A stretch of 64,000 bases of DNA from Eretmocerus hayati. Lineage: Eukaryota; Arthropoda; Insecta; Hymenoptera; Aphelinidae. The stretch lies in assembly GCA_029851415.1 (NCBI GenBank), contig CM056743.1:22110905-22174904 (forward strand). The letters are read 5' to 3'. The notes under the pieces were generated by a model. That model was not told the DNA's origin. It saw nothing but the letters and a program-made list of their open reading frames with translations, and searched no databases. Below are positions 33,671 through 47,100 of this stretch, in pieces (within the stretch, counting starts at the first letter, position 1; every line of letters starts with the position of its first letter). The position numbers and the translations under genes were made by a program.

Positions 33671-33791
33671 CCCTGATAGAAATCGTAAGCACTTTTTGGC
33701 CAGAAACTGGCCAAGTCCAACCTAATTGCATTGTAACTAAATCTATATATTGCATGGGTGGCCAAAGAAATTGGTCACATCTCTACCAGGG
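33671..33791. mobile_element. 121-bp MITE, copy 1
   Basis: CCCTGATAGAAATCG...CACATCTCTACCAGGG flanked by TA. The interior has AACTGGCCAAGTC and GCATGGGTGGCCAAA. A second copy of exactly the same length is in CCDC39 intron 9 (46654-46774). Likely a Tc1/mariner-type MITE by its TA duplication. Confidence 0.8.
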
Positions 33792-34827
33792 TAGAGTCTT
33801 TTGGGAATGAGAATGGAGAAGCCAAAAGCACGCACGAATGAGAAAACCCGTGTCTTATGAATTGTTTTTGGCTTGATACCATTGTGTTTAGAGCATTTTC
33901 CACTTGTTCTTGGTTGTATGTATTTTGAAACTCATGCCTGAGAATCTTTCTTTTGGGGATCCGCTCTAAGGAACAAACCTAGACCTGTAAAGTTTGAATG
34001 CTAAGCGGTCGTGAGAATTACCGAAATACCTCCTGTAACTCACACTTACAAGCTTCAAAGTACAGAAGACGATTCTCGACTTCGCCTCAGCTGCCCTTCT
34101 TAATCATCAAAAATCACACCGTGGGTCACCACTCCTGGATTTTTATCTCTATAAGATGATTGTTGGAATTTTTTGAGTAAGATTAGTGAGGTCTTAACTA
34201 GGGTTTGTAAACTTGGTGAAATTTGCAATGAAGACAGTCTATTCACATCAACTACGAGTTTGCAAGGTTTAATCACTCAACAAGCTTCACAACGTCAAAG
34301 TTGCATATTTTTTGCCAATTTTAATAATGAATTTTCACTGCTTGAATCTAACATAGATCAGTTCTGGTAAGTAGGCTCACTTCAACTCATTTTGGAGGTC
34401 TGGATAAGCTGAAAAATATATTAAAGTATGCTCAAAACGTTGTAATCTCCTAAACATTTGAAGGGAAATGGGCGAATTACGCGCAATTCCTTTTGAAATG
34501 CATGTCATTTTTGAAAAAATCTTGCTGTCCCTTGTTGCAATTTCAATTTCGTTTCTCAGCGTCTAGTGAAATTTTTTTCCATGTCTACGGAAAGAAACGT
34601 AACTTTTGCAACACCACGCATGTCAAATTCCTAAAATTTCGATTTTTTGGTCCACCCTAATATAAATAGTTGAAACTAACCTACTTTATCGGTAATTTTG
34701 AATAAAATTGAATGATTTGAATCGATGCACGGAGAGTATTTGAAACAGAGTACTTGAGCTAAATTTCATAGATACCCATTATCGACTCAACACTCCCACG
34801 CGATTCCAGTGGTTCCAAGTTTACCTC

Positions 34828-34841
34828 GTTACCATGGTGTT
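34828..34841. promoter_or_regulatory. X-box-like RFX site upstream of CCDC39
   Basis: GTTACCATGGTGTT has one perfect RFX half-site (GTTACC), an AT spacer and a degenerate second half. It sits about 197 bp upstream of the CCDC39 start codon. RFX factors drive ciliary genes through X-boxes usually within a few hundred bp of the start. The weak second half keeps this tentative. Confidence 0.4.
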
Positions 34842-34847
34842 ACTTAC

Positions 34848-34907
34848 GCGCTTAGGCTTGAAGCTGTCTGCTCCGCACGACCTGCTGCCGATGCCATGCC
34901 GATTCAT
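34848..34907 (-). other. Short divergent ORF ending at a GTAAGT donor
   Basis: An ATG on the minus strand opens MNRHGIGSRSCGADSFKPKR and is followed at once by GTAAGT. It is 130 bp from the CCDC39 ATG in head-to-head orientation and adjoins the X-box-like site. It could be exon 1 of a divergent gene sharing the promoter. No convincing second exon was found, so this is only a possibility. Confidence 0.25.
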
Positions 34908-35037
34908 AACATAGCCAAACAAATTGGTGACTGAAACGTTCTGCTACAACAAAGTGTGTACCATGTCGAACTGTCGCTAGCCCTTCGTTAAAAATTCATT
35001 ATTAAAAGTCATACAGGTTTAAGATTGCTGTTTCAAG

Positions 35038-35136
35038 ATGACCAACGCAATACAAGAAGTTTTGAGCGACCTGGGCTGGAGTGATGGATTCCGAATTCCT
35101 ATCGCCAATGCCGAAAACAAGAGGCTTGAGCAAGAG
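35038..35136 (+). CDS. CCDC39 exon 1 (residues 1-33)
   Basis: ATG follows TTTCAAG. The exon holds the conserved family N terminus L-G-W-S-D-G-F-R-I-P-I-A-N-A-E-N-K and ends CAAGAG before GTAATC, phase 0. Confidence 0.9.
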
Positions 35137-38100
35137 GTAATCGTTTTTAATTTGAATGTGTGAGCGAAAATAATTTAAGCACCACACACTAGATATTTTT
35201 TGATAATGGAGTGATTTCTTGCTTTAAATTGTCGAAATTTTAACCTCTATAAGCTCTGAATCTTACATTAGAATGATAAAGTTACTCATGTAAATTTACT
35301 GAAAATTTCAAATCATGCAGACTCAATCGATGTACAGGGATCATTTGATTCGATAATTTACGATCAAGCTCACATGAAATCAAATATCGTTTCTTGACAA
35401 GTGCGGCCATAATCCAAATCCATCGATCGATTTTTAAAGAGGTTTGCTGTTTAAGAATGAATTGCTTCAAAACGTCCATGGCTACATACTGAAAATAAAC
35501 GAATTTTTAAGACTAATATCAATTGTAAAGCTGGTGAATACGTTTACTGGTGGACTTTGAGAACGGCTCATTATTATTATTCATATGACAACAAGTCTCT
35601 GCTCTGCAAACTCAGTGTTCTAGGAGTAGAAAAATTCAAAATTGATCGTCATGAGATCTCTTTCTAAAACATGATTACCAATCCAAACAGCTTTGAAAAA
35701 CTATGTTCAGTTTTTATAACACTCAAAATGGACCTGTATAACATGGTGATGATTTCTGTCCATCCAATATAAAAGGCAGGCCTTACATTTTATGTACATA
35801 GGATTTAAAATTCTGTGTGTGAGAATATCATCGGAGTCTTTCCCAAAATTTCTTATCCAAAAAACTGAAAGATTAATTTATCTCACTAATCATTTTACAC
35901 AATTCCTATAGATCGAGGCTAAAAGCCGCAAACGAGCCGGGTTAAAAGCTCAACTTGAAGCCAACAGCGAACGCGTCAAGGAGATGCGTTTGCATGGCTC
36001 AGATGTGCGTCAACAGCAACGTGAAAATCAAAGACTTTTGGCTGCCAGCTCGGCTCAACTTGAGGCTGAGAGACAAATTTATCGTCAGGCTCAGATTGAT
36101 GAATCAAGACTACTGAGGGAACTTCATGATCGTGAAAAAAATAGTGATGAGACTCAGCGCAAGCTCACAAGTTTGCAGAACGAATTGGATAAACTTGCAA
36201 AAAAGCTCGATTCGACAAGTGCTAAAATACAATTGGATCAGCAGAGACTTGCTGCTTGGGAAGAGCAACTGGCGAAAGCTGATGATCGAAATCTTGTCAT
36301 TGAGCAATTTGTACGTTCAGATGAGAAGACTTTTAAGGTGAGCTTTGCGGTCTTTTGATTTTAGTAAGTGCGTGTGCTAGATGAAGAGTTAAGAAATTTT
36401 TTTTCGGTGCGCAGTAGATGCGTCAAGTTATTCTGATACTTAATTGAATGAGAATTCATTATTAAGATTTTAATCTTTGTCTTCTGAATTTTAATCTGAT
36501 TGAATTGAGATAGACTGCATCACTGTGGGCGTAGTTTGATTCTGAGATTTCTTTGATAGCTCTTGTCTGACAAGATGTAAAATACTGGAGAAAATTCTAA
36601 ATGTCGGTTGATCTAAGTATCTTAAACTTACACGTTCGGAAATCAAAATTCCATCTCAAATAAGGGATAAACGGATCCTATTCGATCACCTGAATTTATT
36701 GATTTTCCCAGTCTTAATGAATATAACGACATGACCAAAATGAAAAATTCAAGCAAACGGTCAGCGTAGTTTAGTTTTAAATGATACCTCAGGGAAATTT
36801 CATTCTTACATCATTGTATCTCTTTCAAACCAGCGCATCCCGCATCCTCATTTTGATCTCGCAAGGACGTTCTCCATGACAAGCCTTTTATTCCGTGTTA
36901 TGTTTTCGTCGGGATCGGTAATACATTTACGGTTAACTCTTTCATCGCTCTTCAATGAATTTCTGGAAATGATTTTTGTCAATTTATTCAATGGTTCATG
37001 AGATAATCAGTACATAGTGACATTTCAGGATCAAACCCAATGGTCGTTTGAAGATATATATCGTATCAAAGATAGTCTTGCAAACAGAAAATATCGATAG
37101 AAGGATAATTCATTAGGAAATTAGTCATAATTTGTTCATATTGCGTGCCTAGTCGCAACAATCGGGGAGAGTATATGAATGTTCTTTTATACCATGTTTA
37201 CAGAAAATAGAACAAGAACGTCAGATGCTGAGCGAAAAAGCAGAAGTCTACCGCCAAGCTGTGACCAGAATTGTTGGAGATATCCATGAAATGGGTGAGT
37301 TACGCCTGGTGCCCAGTCACAGTTTCATCTGTGTGAAAGATCCATGTCATTTTTTAAATTTTATTCACAATTATAAACGTTTTTGAGACGGATCAGATGG
37401 CAGTCATCTCAAGTACAAAAAGTTTAGTGCTCACGAATGAATATTCAGTCATTTAAGGAAATTCCATTTGGTACATGGCCATAATGTATCACTCAATTAC
37501 CACGATGGATTAGTGTCAGCCTCTGGGAATTCATGAATTATTTATAATCCCTCGTCAGAGGCACGATTGGAAACTAAATAATCTCAAAGTATAATAATCC
37601 AAATATCGCCTGAGCCTCTTAACACAAAGTCTCCGTGAAAGTGCTCAGAAAAAGTTTTGAATTATGATGCTACGACACGTGATATTATGCAAATACGATT
37701 AGTTTTCCACTTGTTTCAAGCGACAATTACTCCCTATTTCCATTTTTGTGAGCTAAGGCAGCAGTGACTGTTGAATTGATTCATCGAATGAGTAATCCGA
37801 ACTAATCCGAATTATAAAATATCGTAGCGGGCATTCAATTACTTGAGGACAGTGGTGCTAGAATTGAATTTCGCACGATCAGTAATTTTGAAGAAAGAGC
37901 GATTCCGATGATCTCTCGATTTTAAATTCTTCAAATTTTCATCCGATCACGTGATTTATTTTTAAAAAAAATTTGACCTTTATCGAACGAGAAGATCCGG
38001 ATACGTTAGAGCTGACCTCCCTTTTAATAATGAATGGACAAAAACTGCATTCCAAAGCTTTGTAGGAATAACACAGGTACACAAAATAAGAGAGTGATGT

Positions 38101-41100
38101 GCGCGGTAAACAAGAGCACATAATCTATGTCCGGCTGAAATCGCCCGTCTAAGCACAAATTTGGTGCCCGTTTTGTCCCTTTACGTTAGGTATTTTTTGC
38201 TAGAAGCGAAAAACCTGATTTTGCAGAGATTTTCTTGATATAAACAAGAATCTGGATGTGGTTGCTCAAATTGAAGATCAGAAATGTGTTTGGACGGTCG
38301 TTCGCGTCGGGAATGCATATTTGGACACCCCGCGGTAGGGAGAATATATTCCCTCATAATCTTGAGATCAAGGGCTATTGCCAAAAAGAGCGGTAATCAC
38401 GCTTGAGGGTCAAAGACACGCTCTTCCGAAATGGTTACGGTCATATGACTTGACTGATCTTCACCGCCAAAACACCTATTTCAACGTAGAATCGTTTGAA
38501 CTTCCAGAGACCGTGGTCAAAATTAGTTAGGTGTAGATTTCATCGACTGTGATCATTTGCCAAGCTGTATAAGTTCTTCAACGAGCGGAATAGTATATTA
38601 CGAAACGACTTTGATTCTTTACGCACTGCCGGAAATTTTTACACACGAGGGTAACAACTTTACGCACTGTTGAGATTTCTTCACGCACGAGCGTCAGCGA
38701 GTATGCAAAAAGGAGGTTTTATACCCGTTTACCGAACTGTGCTTTTTGACAAACTAAGCGAGAAAGTGGCACATTAGTGCGAAAATAGTACATTTCGCAT
38801 CGAGATTATGAGGTTGTAGCTCGGAAGCGGGGAATCTCATGATCGAGGCGCGAATGTTATTTTATGCAATTTTGTGAGCGCTCAAACATCGGAAAACTGC
38901 ATAAATGTGTCTTTATGCAATTTTCCGATGTTCAAGTGCTTACAAAGTTGCATAAAATAGCATTCGCGCCTCGATCATGAGGTTCCCCGCTTCCGAGCGA
39001 TTATATTGACCCTCGCCTGCGGCTTGGCTGAGAACCAATTGCTCAGAACCGATCTACAACCTCATAATCCCGGTGCGAAATCGACTATTCTTCACGGTGT
39101 GTCGAAAAAAAGTTTTAACCCCCTTGTATCAAAATGCACTACTTTGCGTCAAGAAATTGAAAATTTCAACGTGGTGGGACAGAACGGGCATCAAATGTGT
39201 CTTAGACCGTCAATTTGAGTCAAACATGTGCGCTCTTATCCTACACGCAAACCGCTTTTTTATTTTGTATACCAATGTAATAAATTTGTTCATTCTATAA
39301 TCCGTGCCCAATAATGACTGATTTTCATTGTATTCAGAGATGATGTTAGATCGAACGGCTCACTTATACTCACAAGGAATGAGAGACAGGCGACACCTCA
39401 TGGATCAGTGGTCACAAAGCGTTCAGGTTCTTACTCAAAGGGACAAATCTATTTACGACACCATCCAAGTAAGTCACCATTTTTTAATAAACAAATTTTT
39501 CATCGGCTGCAACAAGCTGACTTACAGTCAAGAATCACGTGATCAAAAAAAGGTGAAACACGGATCCGCAGGAGATAGATTCTATGAGGCAGGTGGTCAA
39601 GGAAAGAATGGAGGCGTACGAGGAAGCCGAGCGTTACTTTAATATACAGATCAATGAAAATAAAGAACTTGAGCACGAAATTAGGCAGCTTGAGAAAAAA
39701 TTAAATCGTGGCAGGGATGAAAGGCAAAAACTAAGACAAATCAATGAGTCGTTTGCCATACAGGTTAGCCCTTGGAAAATCACAGCTCTAATTTCTGAGC
39801 CCTAAATATGCAAATAGGCTGGGACGTCTGAGCATTAATTGATTTTGATTCTTCATCTAGCTTCACTGCCAGCAAAAGCAATTGCAAGAACTGGCTCGAA
39901 ATATTGAAGATATGAGGGCAAATCTTAAGCGCAAACGGAACCAAGTGCAGAACAAGAGGATCAAGCTGTCTGATTGCAAGAGGAGTATCGTCGAACTTAA
40001 GGAGTCGCTTAAAAATATTGAGGGACAGAAGATGAACGTCGCTGAAAAAACCAAACAGTTGCAAGATATGCTTGAGGTAAGTATTGATACTTGGTGGCTA
40101 CGATTATGTCTCATATTTCCACAGATTTACGAATATTCAGACGTATCTCCGTAATATTCACTTGAGATGTGGTCTCAAATGTTCTATTCCCTGTTGGGAA
40201 TCCAAGATAATTTGTCATACGTATCTCTATGTATTCTGAGTTCATCGATCAGAGATGAGATAATGTGTTCTGCTTTGGGGATGATCCATTAAATCAATAA
40301 GATTGAACCCATACTCTCTGAGTGGATATCACTGTGAAACAAATTCTCGGGTCCGAAACGTTATATTGCCGGACCATAATTCCCTCATGAATTTTTCGAC
40401 GCTGAAAAGGAGTCTGAACCCAAATTGATTCAGAATAGCAGGATTTCTCTCAAATCGCAAGAATTAATTTTTCCAGATTTTTTTTGACGTTGACAAAAAT
40501 TCTGACGTAATAACCCACAACAGTGCATGGGGTTGTATTTAGACGTTCATTTTGGTCCGGAATAGCGTATTTGGATACCTCGCACAAGCAAGTATTTTTT
40601 CCTCGTCATCTTGAAACAGCAAGGATTATCGCAAAACATTTGTCATTGCAATGGTCCAAGCTCTTTCAAAATTCAAAAGGGAGAAAATTCTCACTTGTGC
40701 GAGGTATCTAAGTAAACTTTGTCGGGGCAAAATGACTGCCCGAATACGACCTCGTGCTTCAGTTTGAGCTATTACGTCAGAATTTCTATATACAGCACAA
40801 AAACCTCTGGAGGATTGATTTACTGCTATAAAAAAGATTCTGACGAGTTGGGGCGATTGAGGGCTTGAATTTGGTTTAGCGTCAAAAAAAAGTACGTGAG
40901 GCAATCATGGCCCGGTAGATGTGACATTCCGACCCTAAAATTTTGGTATCCAGTGTAATGAGCTATAGGTTGGAGATTTCAATCTTAGGCAAATGATAGA
41001 AAATTCGATCCAGATCATCCAAGGATTGGAGTAAGGAAAGTAGCTCATGCGTTCATTCATAATTTTGATGGTTTCCTTAAAAAATTTCTAACGATTACAT

Positions 41101-44100
41101 GAAATGATAGCTCTTTATTCTAAAGTTGAAAATTCATTTCTACACATGAATCATCATCCGAAATACTATTTTACTTCACTTTAAAATTTCCCTTTCCTTT
41201 TGCTTCACGGCAATCAAGTTGGCAACCTAATTAAAAAATTATGATACCTAAATACTTCATCATCTTTATTTAGAAAGAGGAGAGAGCCAAGTCAACTTTG
41301 GCTAAAGAGACCGAGCGGGCTCAGAGCCTATGCCAGCGAGCTACAAGCCGTCTGAATGAACTAAAGGGTGAGCGAGCTGTACTAGGTATGCGACAGAAAG
41401 CTGAGGCCAGAAGGAAAGAACAACTTGCGTCAGAGCTAGCTGGACAGGAGGCCAGGCAACAAGAGATGCGCGAAAGGGTCTACAACTCGGACGTGGCCTT
41501 ACAGAGGGCTGAGATGAGAATGCAGTTGTTACAGGGACAGGCTCAGGATGAGCAGGAACTTGATGTCAAAAACAAGAAGCTTGTAGAAGTCACCGCTATC
41601 TACAAGCAGCGTAGCGAGACCCTCAAGACTCTGCAGTCACAGCTTGGTTCCCTTGAGGTGAGACAAATTTTGAACGTTATACGAACTTTGAGAATTACAA
41701 GGTCTCAGCGGAATCAGAATGGCGAGGCATTTTTCATCTGGGTACAGAGATCGCAGCGCTCCTCCGCTGATTCTTACCTCGGATCAACGACTATGAATCC
41801 TAGCCTAATGTAAATCTGTGGTGCTCTGTTTTATCGACCTGACGTGAATTCAACAATACTAGAAACTTTTTACGCGCGCAAACGAGCTGACTTCCAAAAT
41901 TCGATAATTGCTGGTTACCGTTCAGAGATGTGCAAATAATGGTGAGCAACTTGGAGGTCTAGACTACTTACTTTGATCTACAATTCGAAACTTCAAGAAC
42001 TCAGGAGTGTATTAGGTTTAGCAGTTTGCAGTATCTACCACTGTAAAAATTCTGGCTCTAACTCAAACAAAAAGAAAAAGGCCCTAACATTCAGAACAAT
42101 TTGAATAAATCTCAGCACCCGCAAATTTCGTTCATCATTCGCGCGGATTACGTGCAGTTATCATAAGCTACTTCGGATCGAATTTTTATATTGTCACCCC
42201 ACCCGTCGAATCTAGTAAAATTACAGCCAGCACAGGAACTGAAGTCCGGCGTCTTTTAGTCAACATGAGAGAGATGAGAAAAAGTGCATGGGCGTCGTAC
42301 GTCGCCATACATTTTTATCAAGTCTTCTCTAATAATGTTGAGGATTAAGGATGACGTATCGACGCATGATGCCCTAATGTATGAAATATTATTCTGCAAT
42401 GAATTCGTGGCATCGCACTGCGTCGCGTTGGAATGTGAGAAGCAAATGAAAATGCAAAATTGCAAACTCGGATATTTTTAACAGCAAGCTTCAATTCATC
42501 ACGATTATACCTGATAGACCGTTTTAATTTTTGTGACATCCATCATTGCAACAATTCTTCAAGAATTCCGTTACCTTTCACGATTCCACTCCGGAAATAG
42601 CAAGACGAAATACACGCACGACATGAAATATCCATTGCACCCAGATGATCACACTATATCTCACCATATCTACACTGAGAAGAAAAATGATTGAAATTCA
42701 ATGAATATATTTATTCATAGAAGATTTAACTGATTCAAAAACTAATTTTTCAGGAATGAATGAGGTTTCATACTTTCAAATAATCATTTATTCATATTTA
42801 CAATAGAAATGTACTCAATTATCAAATTACCGGAATCAGAAAAATTGTATTTAATGGGAAAGAATATTTATTCAAACTGAACATACATCCTCCGAATTGA
42901 AGAAATTGAACCATCGATTCTGAAAATCCAATTTCTCCAAATCAAATAAATCAACTTTAATAAATTTGCATTGATATTTGATGAGTTATTTCATTAAAAT
43001 CAATTGATACGTATTCAATCAGAGGAAATTTTAACACTTACATCTATTGCACTAGATTTGAAGTAATTTGAATAAATATTCATCTGATGTGAATAATCTT
43101 TCCATGGTTGGCTAACAAACCATGTGAGATAGATTTTGCTTTTGGTTATCTATGATATTCCATATGGATGGATATTTCTTTGGAATGAATTTTATTTCAT
43201 CGTTCTGAAGGAAAATTTATTCATTTCGAACATCATTCATTTATTTGAGCATCGCAAATCGTTCAAATGTATTACTTACGATAAAATCATCATCAGATTT
43301 CATCAAATATTATTCCGGATCTGATAAATATTTATTCATTCCGAAGGAATGCGATCATTCATATTGAATAAATGTTTGCCTAGGAGGATATGAAAGTATA
43401 TTTATTCAAATCAGAAAAATTTTCTTCAAAATCGTTCAATTTTTTTTCTCAGTGTAATTCTTCCATGATTTCACTCGCTATAGTACTGTGAAACCACATC
43501 AGACAAATCATCTTTTGGCGTTGAACATACTTACTCCGTTTATCTTTTGATCCATATTTTATAATTTTTCTTGAAGGGTTAGTCGCTAATTATTCAGAAA
43601 ACCAAATAAAAATCAACACCACCTTCAAAAAATGCACACGCCTCTAACACCATCCGGGATAGATTCAACACCATTGCAAAAAAACCAACACAAGCTTCGT
43701 AATTTTCTACACAACTTGTGTAAATTCATACACACGACCAATAAAAGTCAAAATCGCCTTCAAAAGAATGTACACGCCTCTACCAAATGTGTTGGAGTGA
43801 ATTTTGATCCAAACATAGTCAAATTTGCTAATCGGCAACCCATACCCAGGCAAAAAGATTAGTCGGCAAAAAACTACTCTACTAATCTTTCTGCCTAGGT
43901 ATGGGTTGCCGATTAGCAAATTTGACTATGTTTGGATCAAAATTCACTCCAACACATTTGGTAGAGGCGTGTACATTCTTTTGAAGGCGATTTTGACTTT
44001 TATTGGTCGTGTGTATGAATTTACACAAGTTGTGTAGAAAATTACGAAGCTTGTGTTGGTTTTTTTGCAGTGGTGTTGAATCTATCCCGGATGGTGTTAG

Positions 44101-47100
44101 AGGCGTGTGCATTTTTTGAAGGTGGTGTTGATTTTTATTGATTGTGTGTATAAATTTCCACAACTTGTGTTGAAAATTACGAAGCTTGTGTTGGTTTTTT
44201 CCGCAATGGTGTTAGATTTATTCTGGATGATGTTCTTTTTTTCGCCCTTGGTGTTGAAATTACTTTGTTATCCGTGTTGATTTGAGTTAAAAATATGAAC
44301 AGATTAGAATCGTGTAGAAAAAAAAGTGTGTTGGATTTTCAAGTGTTGGGGATAATTTTTCATGTGTTTAAAACTTTCAACACGTTGTGTTCAAAACTTT
44401 CTTGTGTTGAAATTCAAGGGAGTCAATTCTTAAACGCTGATTTCTTCACTTACTAAACCTTAAAATTTCCCATGATAACAATGACAACAAAAACACTAAA
44501 TTTCCCATGATAACAATGACAACAAAAACACTAATGTTCTTCTTCTTCTTTTTCTTCTTCTTCTTCAAAAAGTTGGCTATATCTTTCTGTATCTAACACC
44601 AATTTTTGTACAGATAGTCTAACCCAACCATACTCACATCTTTTCTTCATACAAACATTACATATCGAAAAATTCGAGATATGCCAACTTCTCGATTAGC
44701 TTGCGGATTAATAGGAGGGATCTAATATTTAAATAATTGCAAACACTTTCTGGATCAGATCATCTAGTCAGCTCATCTCACAATGAAACTCCCAATTATT
44801 TGAGCTTTTATGAATCTCAAACATCACGATATTCTTTGAATACATTGGAAAAATGCAATCACGGACAACCACGCGGTTCCTATGATGCAGCAGCGATAAC
44901 TCAATACCGCAGTTTTCAAAATATGACAAAATCTATCATGAGTTTTGCAGTGCAACAAAGCCAATCTTGTTGCGAAGCGCGCTGACTAATTGATATGATC
45001 CGAAAAATGGTATTATTTAAACATGAGATATTGATGAAATCACATCAGGCCGATAAAACAGAGCACTGTGAATTTGTCTCATCAATCTCTATAGAACTCT
45101 CGTTTCGTGATAGTTCACTGTGCCTAGTCCTTTGGTTCGAATCCCAGTATCAAGGGATGATGGATCAGCATATAATTTTTTGGTCTATTTTCGATCTCAT
45201 TTCCCCAAAAGTTAGGGTTATGAAAGACATTACAGTGAATCATCGAATCCAGCTCGGTTAGACGTGGAAAAAACTCATCGATCAGGAGTGCAAAACCTGT
45301 CCCTGTAAAATCATGTTGTGTACTTTTTTGATGACTTCGTAGTTCTATCACTTTAATTGGTGCAATAATGAACAATTAGGTCCGATCAACAATCAGAGCT
45401 CATTCTTTAAGTCATAATTTTTGGGGAATTTATGCGGTAGTTGAGATTCGTAACTACAGTCCCAGGATTTAGACCGAGTAGACACAAGAATAACTATCTT
45501 TTGTGTTCAACTGCTCAAAAGTTATACTGATAACACAGACTTGATTGGTACAGGCCCAATACCGGTGCCATGTGTGACTTGGATCGTCATTCATTGGTTT
45601 GTCGTCTTTTCACATCGGTTTATTGTTGAAGCCAAATTCTCGTCAACAGCAATGACTTCTTGTGACTTTGATATGAAATTTTTCCTATCATTTTGACTAG
45701 AATGAAATCCGTAAGACGACGGCATCAATAGCCAGTAACGACGAGGAGCTTTCCAGACAACGAAGCAAACAACGCGAGCTTTTATTACTTATCGATGGAG
45801 CAGAAAAGCAATTGAGGCTTGCTTCTCAAAATTATACAGAGAGAACAGTCGAGAAAAATATAATTCAGCTGAGACTTTCAGAGGCATTAAAAATTGCTGC
45901 TAAAGTCGGCGATCGACTCTACGACCTTGAAAAATATGCGCTTCAAATGGAAGCGGTAAGTGATCATTATCCACATTATTACGATTTATATGATATTATG
46001 AGAATATCGATAATTTCTTAAGGCTACTGATCATATATGACAGGCTATGCAAGAGCGTAGAGCGGATATAAATGCTCAAAAAGAGAGTCTGGGTGTGCAA
46101 AGACGTTGCGCTCAGGCTGAGAATGCAGAATTACGATCTATGGTCAGTGAAAGACGAATTAGGATTCAACAACTGCAGGCCAGATACGAGCTACTGATTG
46201 CGAGTCTTGGAGCTAATCCAGAGGATGGCTCACCGATAACCGCGACGTACCTTGCTATACAGAGTGCCCAAGTAAGACAGTAGCTATTAGGTAATATCTT
46301 GTAGGATAACCTTTGGTGATTTGTGTGAACTAGGACAGTTCAATACCACGTACTCATTTTGTATCTTTTATCTGGAACATGTCTAGATCGCTCGATTGAG
46401 CACTTTGATTATTAAATGTAGATGAGATCCTTCAATAATCTGGTAAGTGAGCATCTTGATGGTTTTAATGATCTATGAGGGTCCAATTCATAGACGTATC
46501 TATAAATTTGTCCAGATAAACTCATACAGACTCCGGATCTCGTTCATAAATTCCAGGTTAAATAATGTTAACTCAATTCACTTGCAATGACCATCGATCT
46601 CAACAGGACCTCGTCAGTCATTCTTCTAACCCTATCAATTTCAAGGAGCCCTACCCTGGTAGAAATTGTGAGCATTTTTTGTCCAAAAACTGGCCAAGTC
46701 TAACCTAATTGCATCGTCACTATATCTATTTATTGCATGGGTGGCCAAAAAAATTGGTCACATTTCTACCAGGGTAAGCTTTTTATCAATCACTTGTCCC
46801 CGTTATAGAAAATGTTGAATAGTTCAGAATACACTGCTGGAGTTCTAAACAGTTCAAGATACTTTCAGAGGTCTCGATTTGTGTGTTTATCAGTTAACCA
46901 CACAATTTGTGATTCTGAACTCTATTGTTCAATGTTTCCTCAACCCGTGCAGGAGCGATACTTGCTGCAAGAACGAGGTGACCAACTGGATCGATCGATT
47001 CGTAAAGCTGAACACGAGGTCAGAAGTATGGAGAATACATTACGATTGGTAAATGCTTGCAACGACAAGTACAAAGGCAGCCTGTCACTCGTAGACGATG

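Larger units (their letters stand above)
30111..34827. other. Intergenic stretch upstream of CCDC39
   Basis: About 4.7 kb with no gene I can identify. A minus-strand ORF at 31285-31482 and a short exon-like segment near 31862-31960 (NEENDAVNFFHAIKIIKD before GTATGT) have some coding character but match nothing I know. Dispersed GTACCAAAGTT repeats and one 121-bp MITE occur. Confidence 0.4.

Noticed and set aside
43825..44037. Identical plus and minus ORFs at the 43.6-44.1 kb palindrome
   Set aside because: Both arise from the same inverted repeat; no coding evidence.
45128..45150. tRNA gene at a GGTTCGAATCC box
   Set aside because: No A box, acceptor stem or anticodon arm could be fitted upstream.
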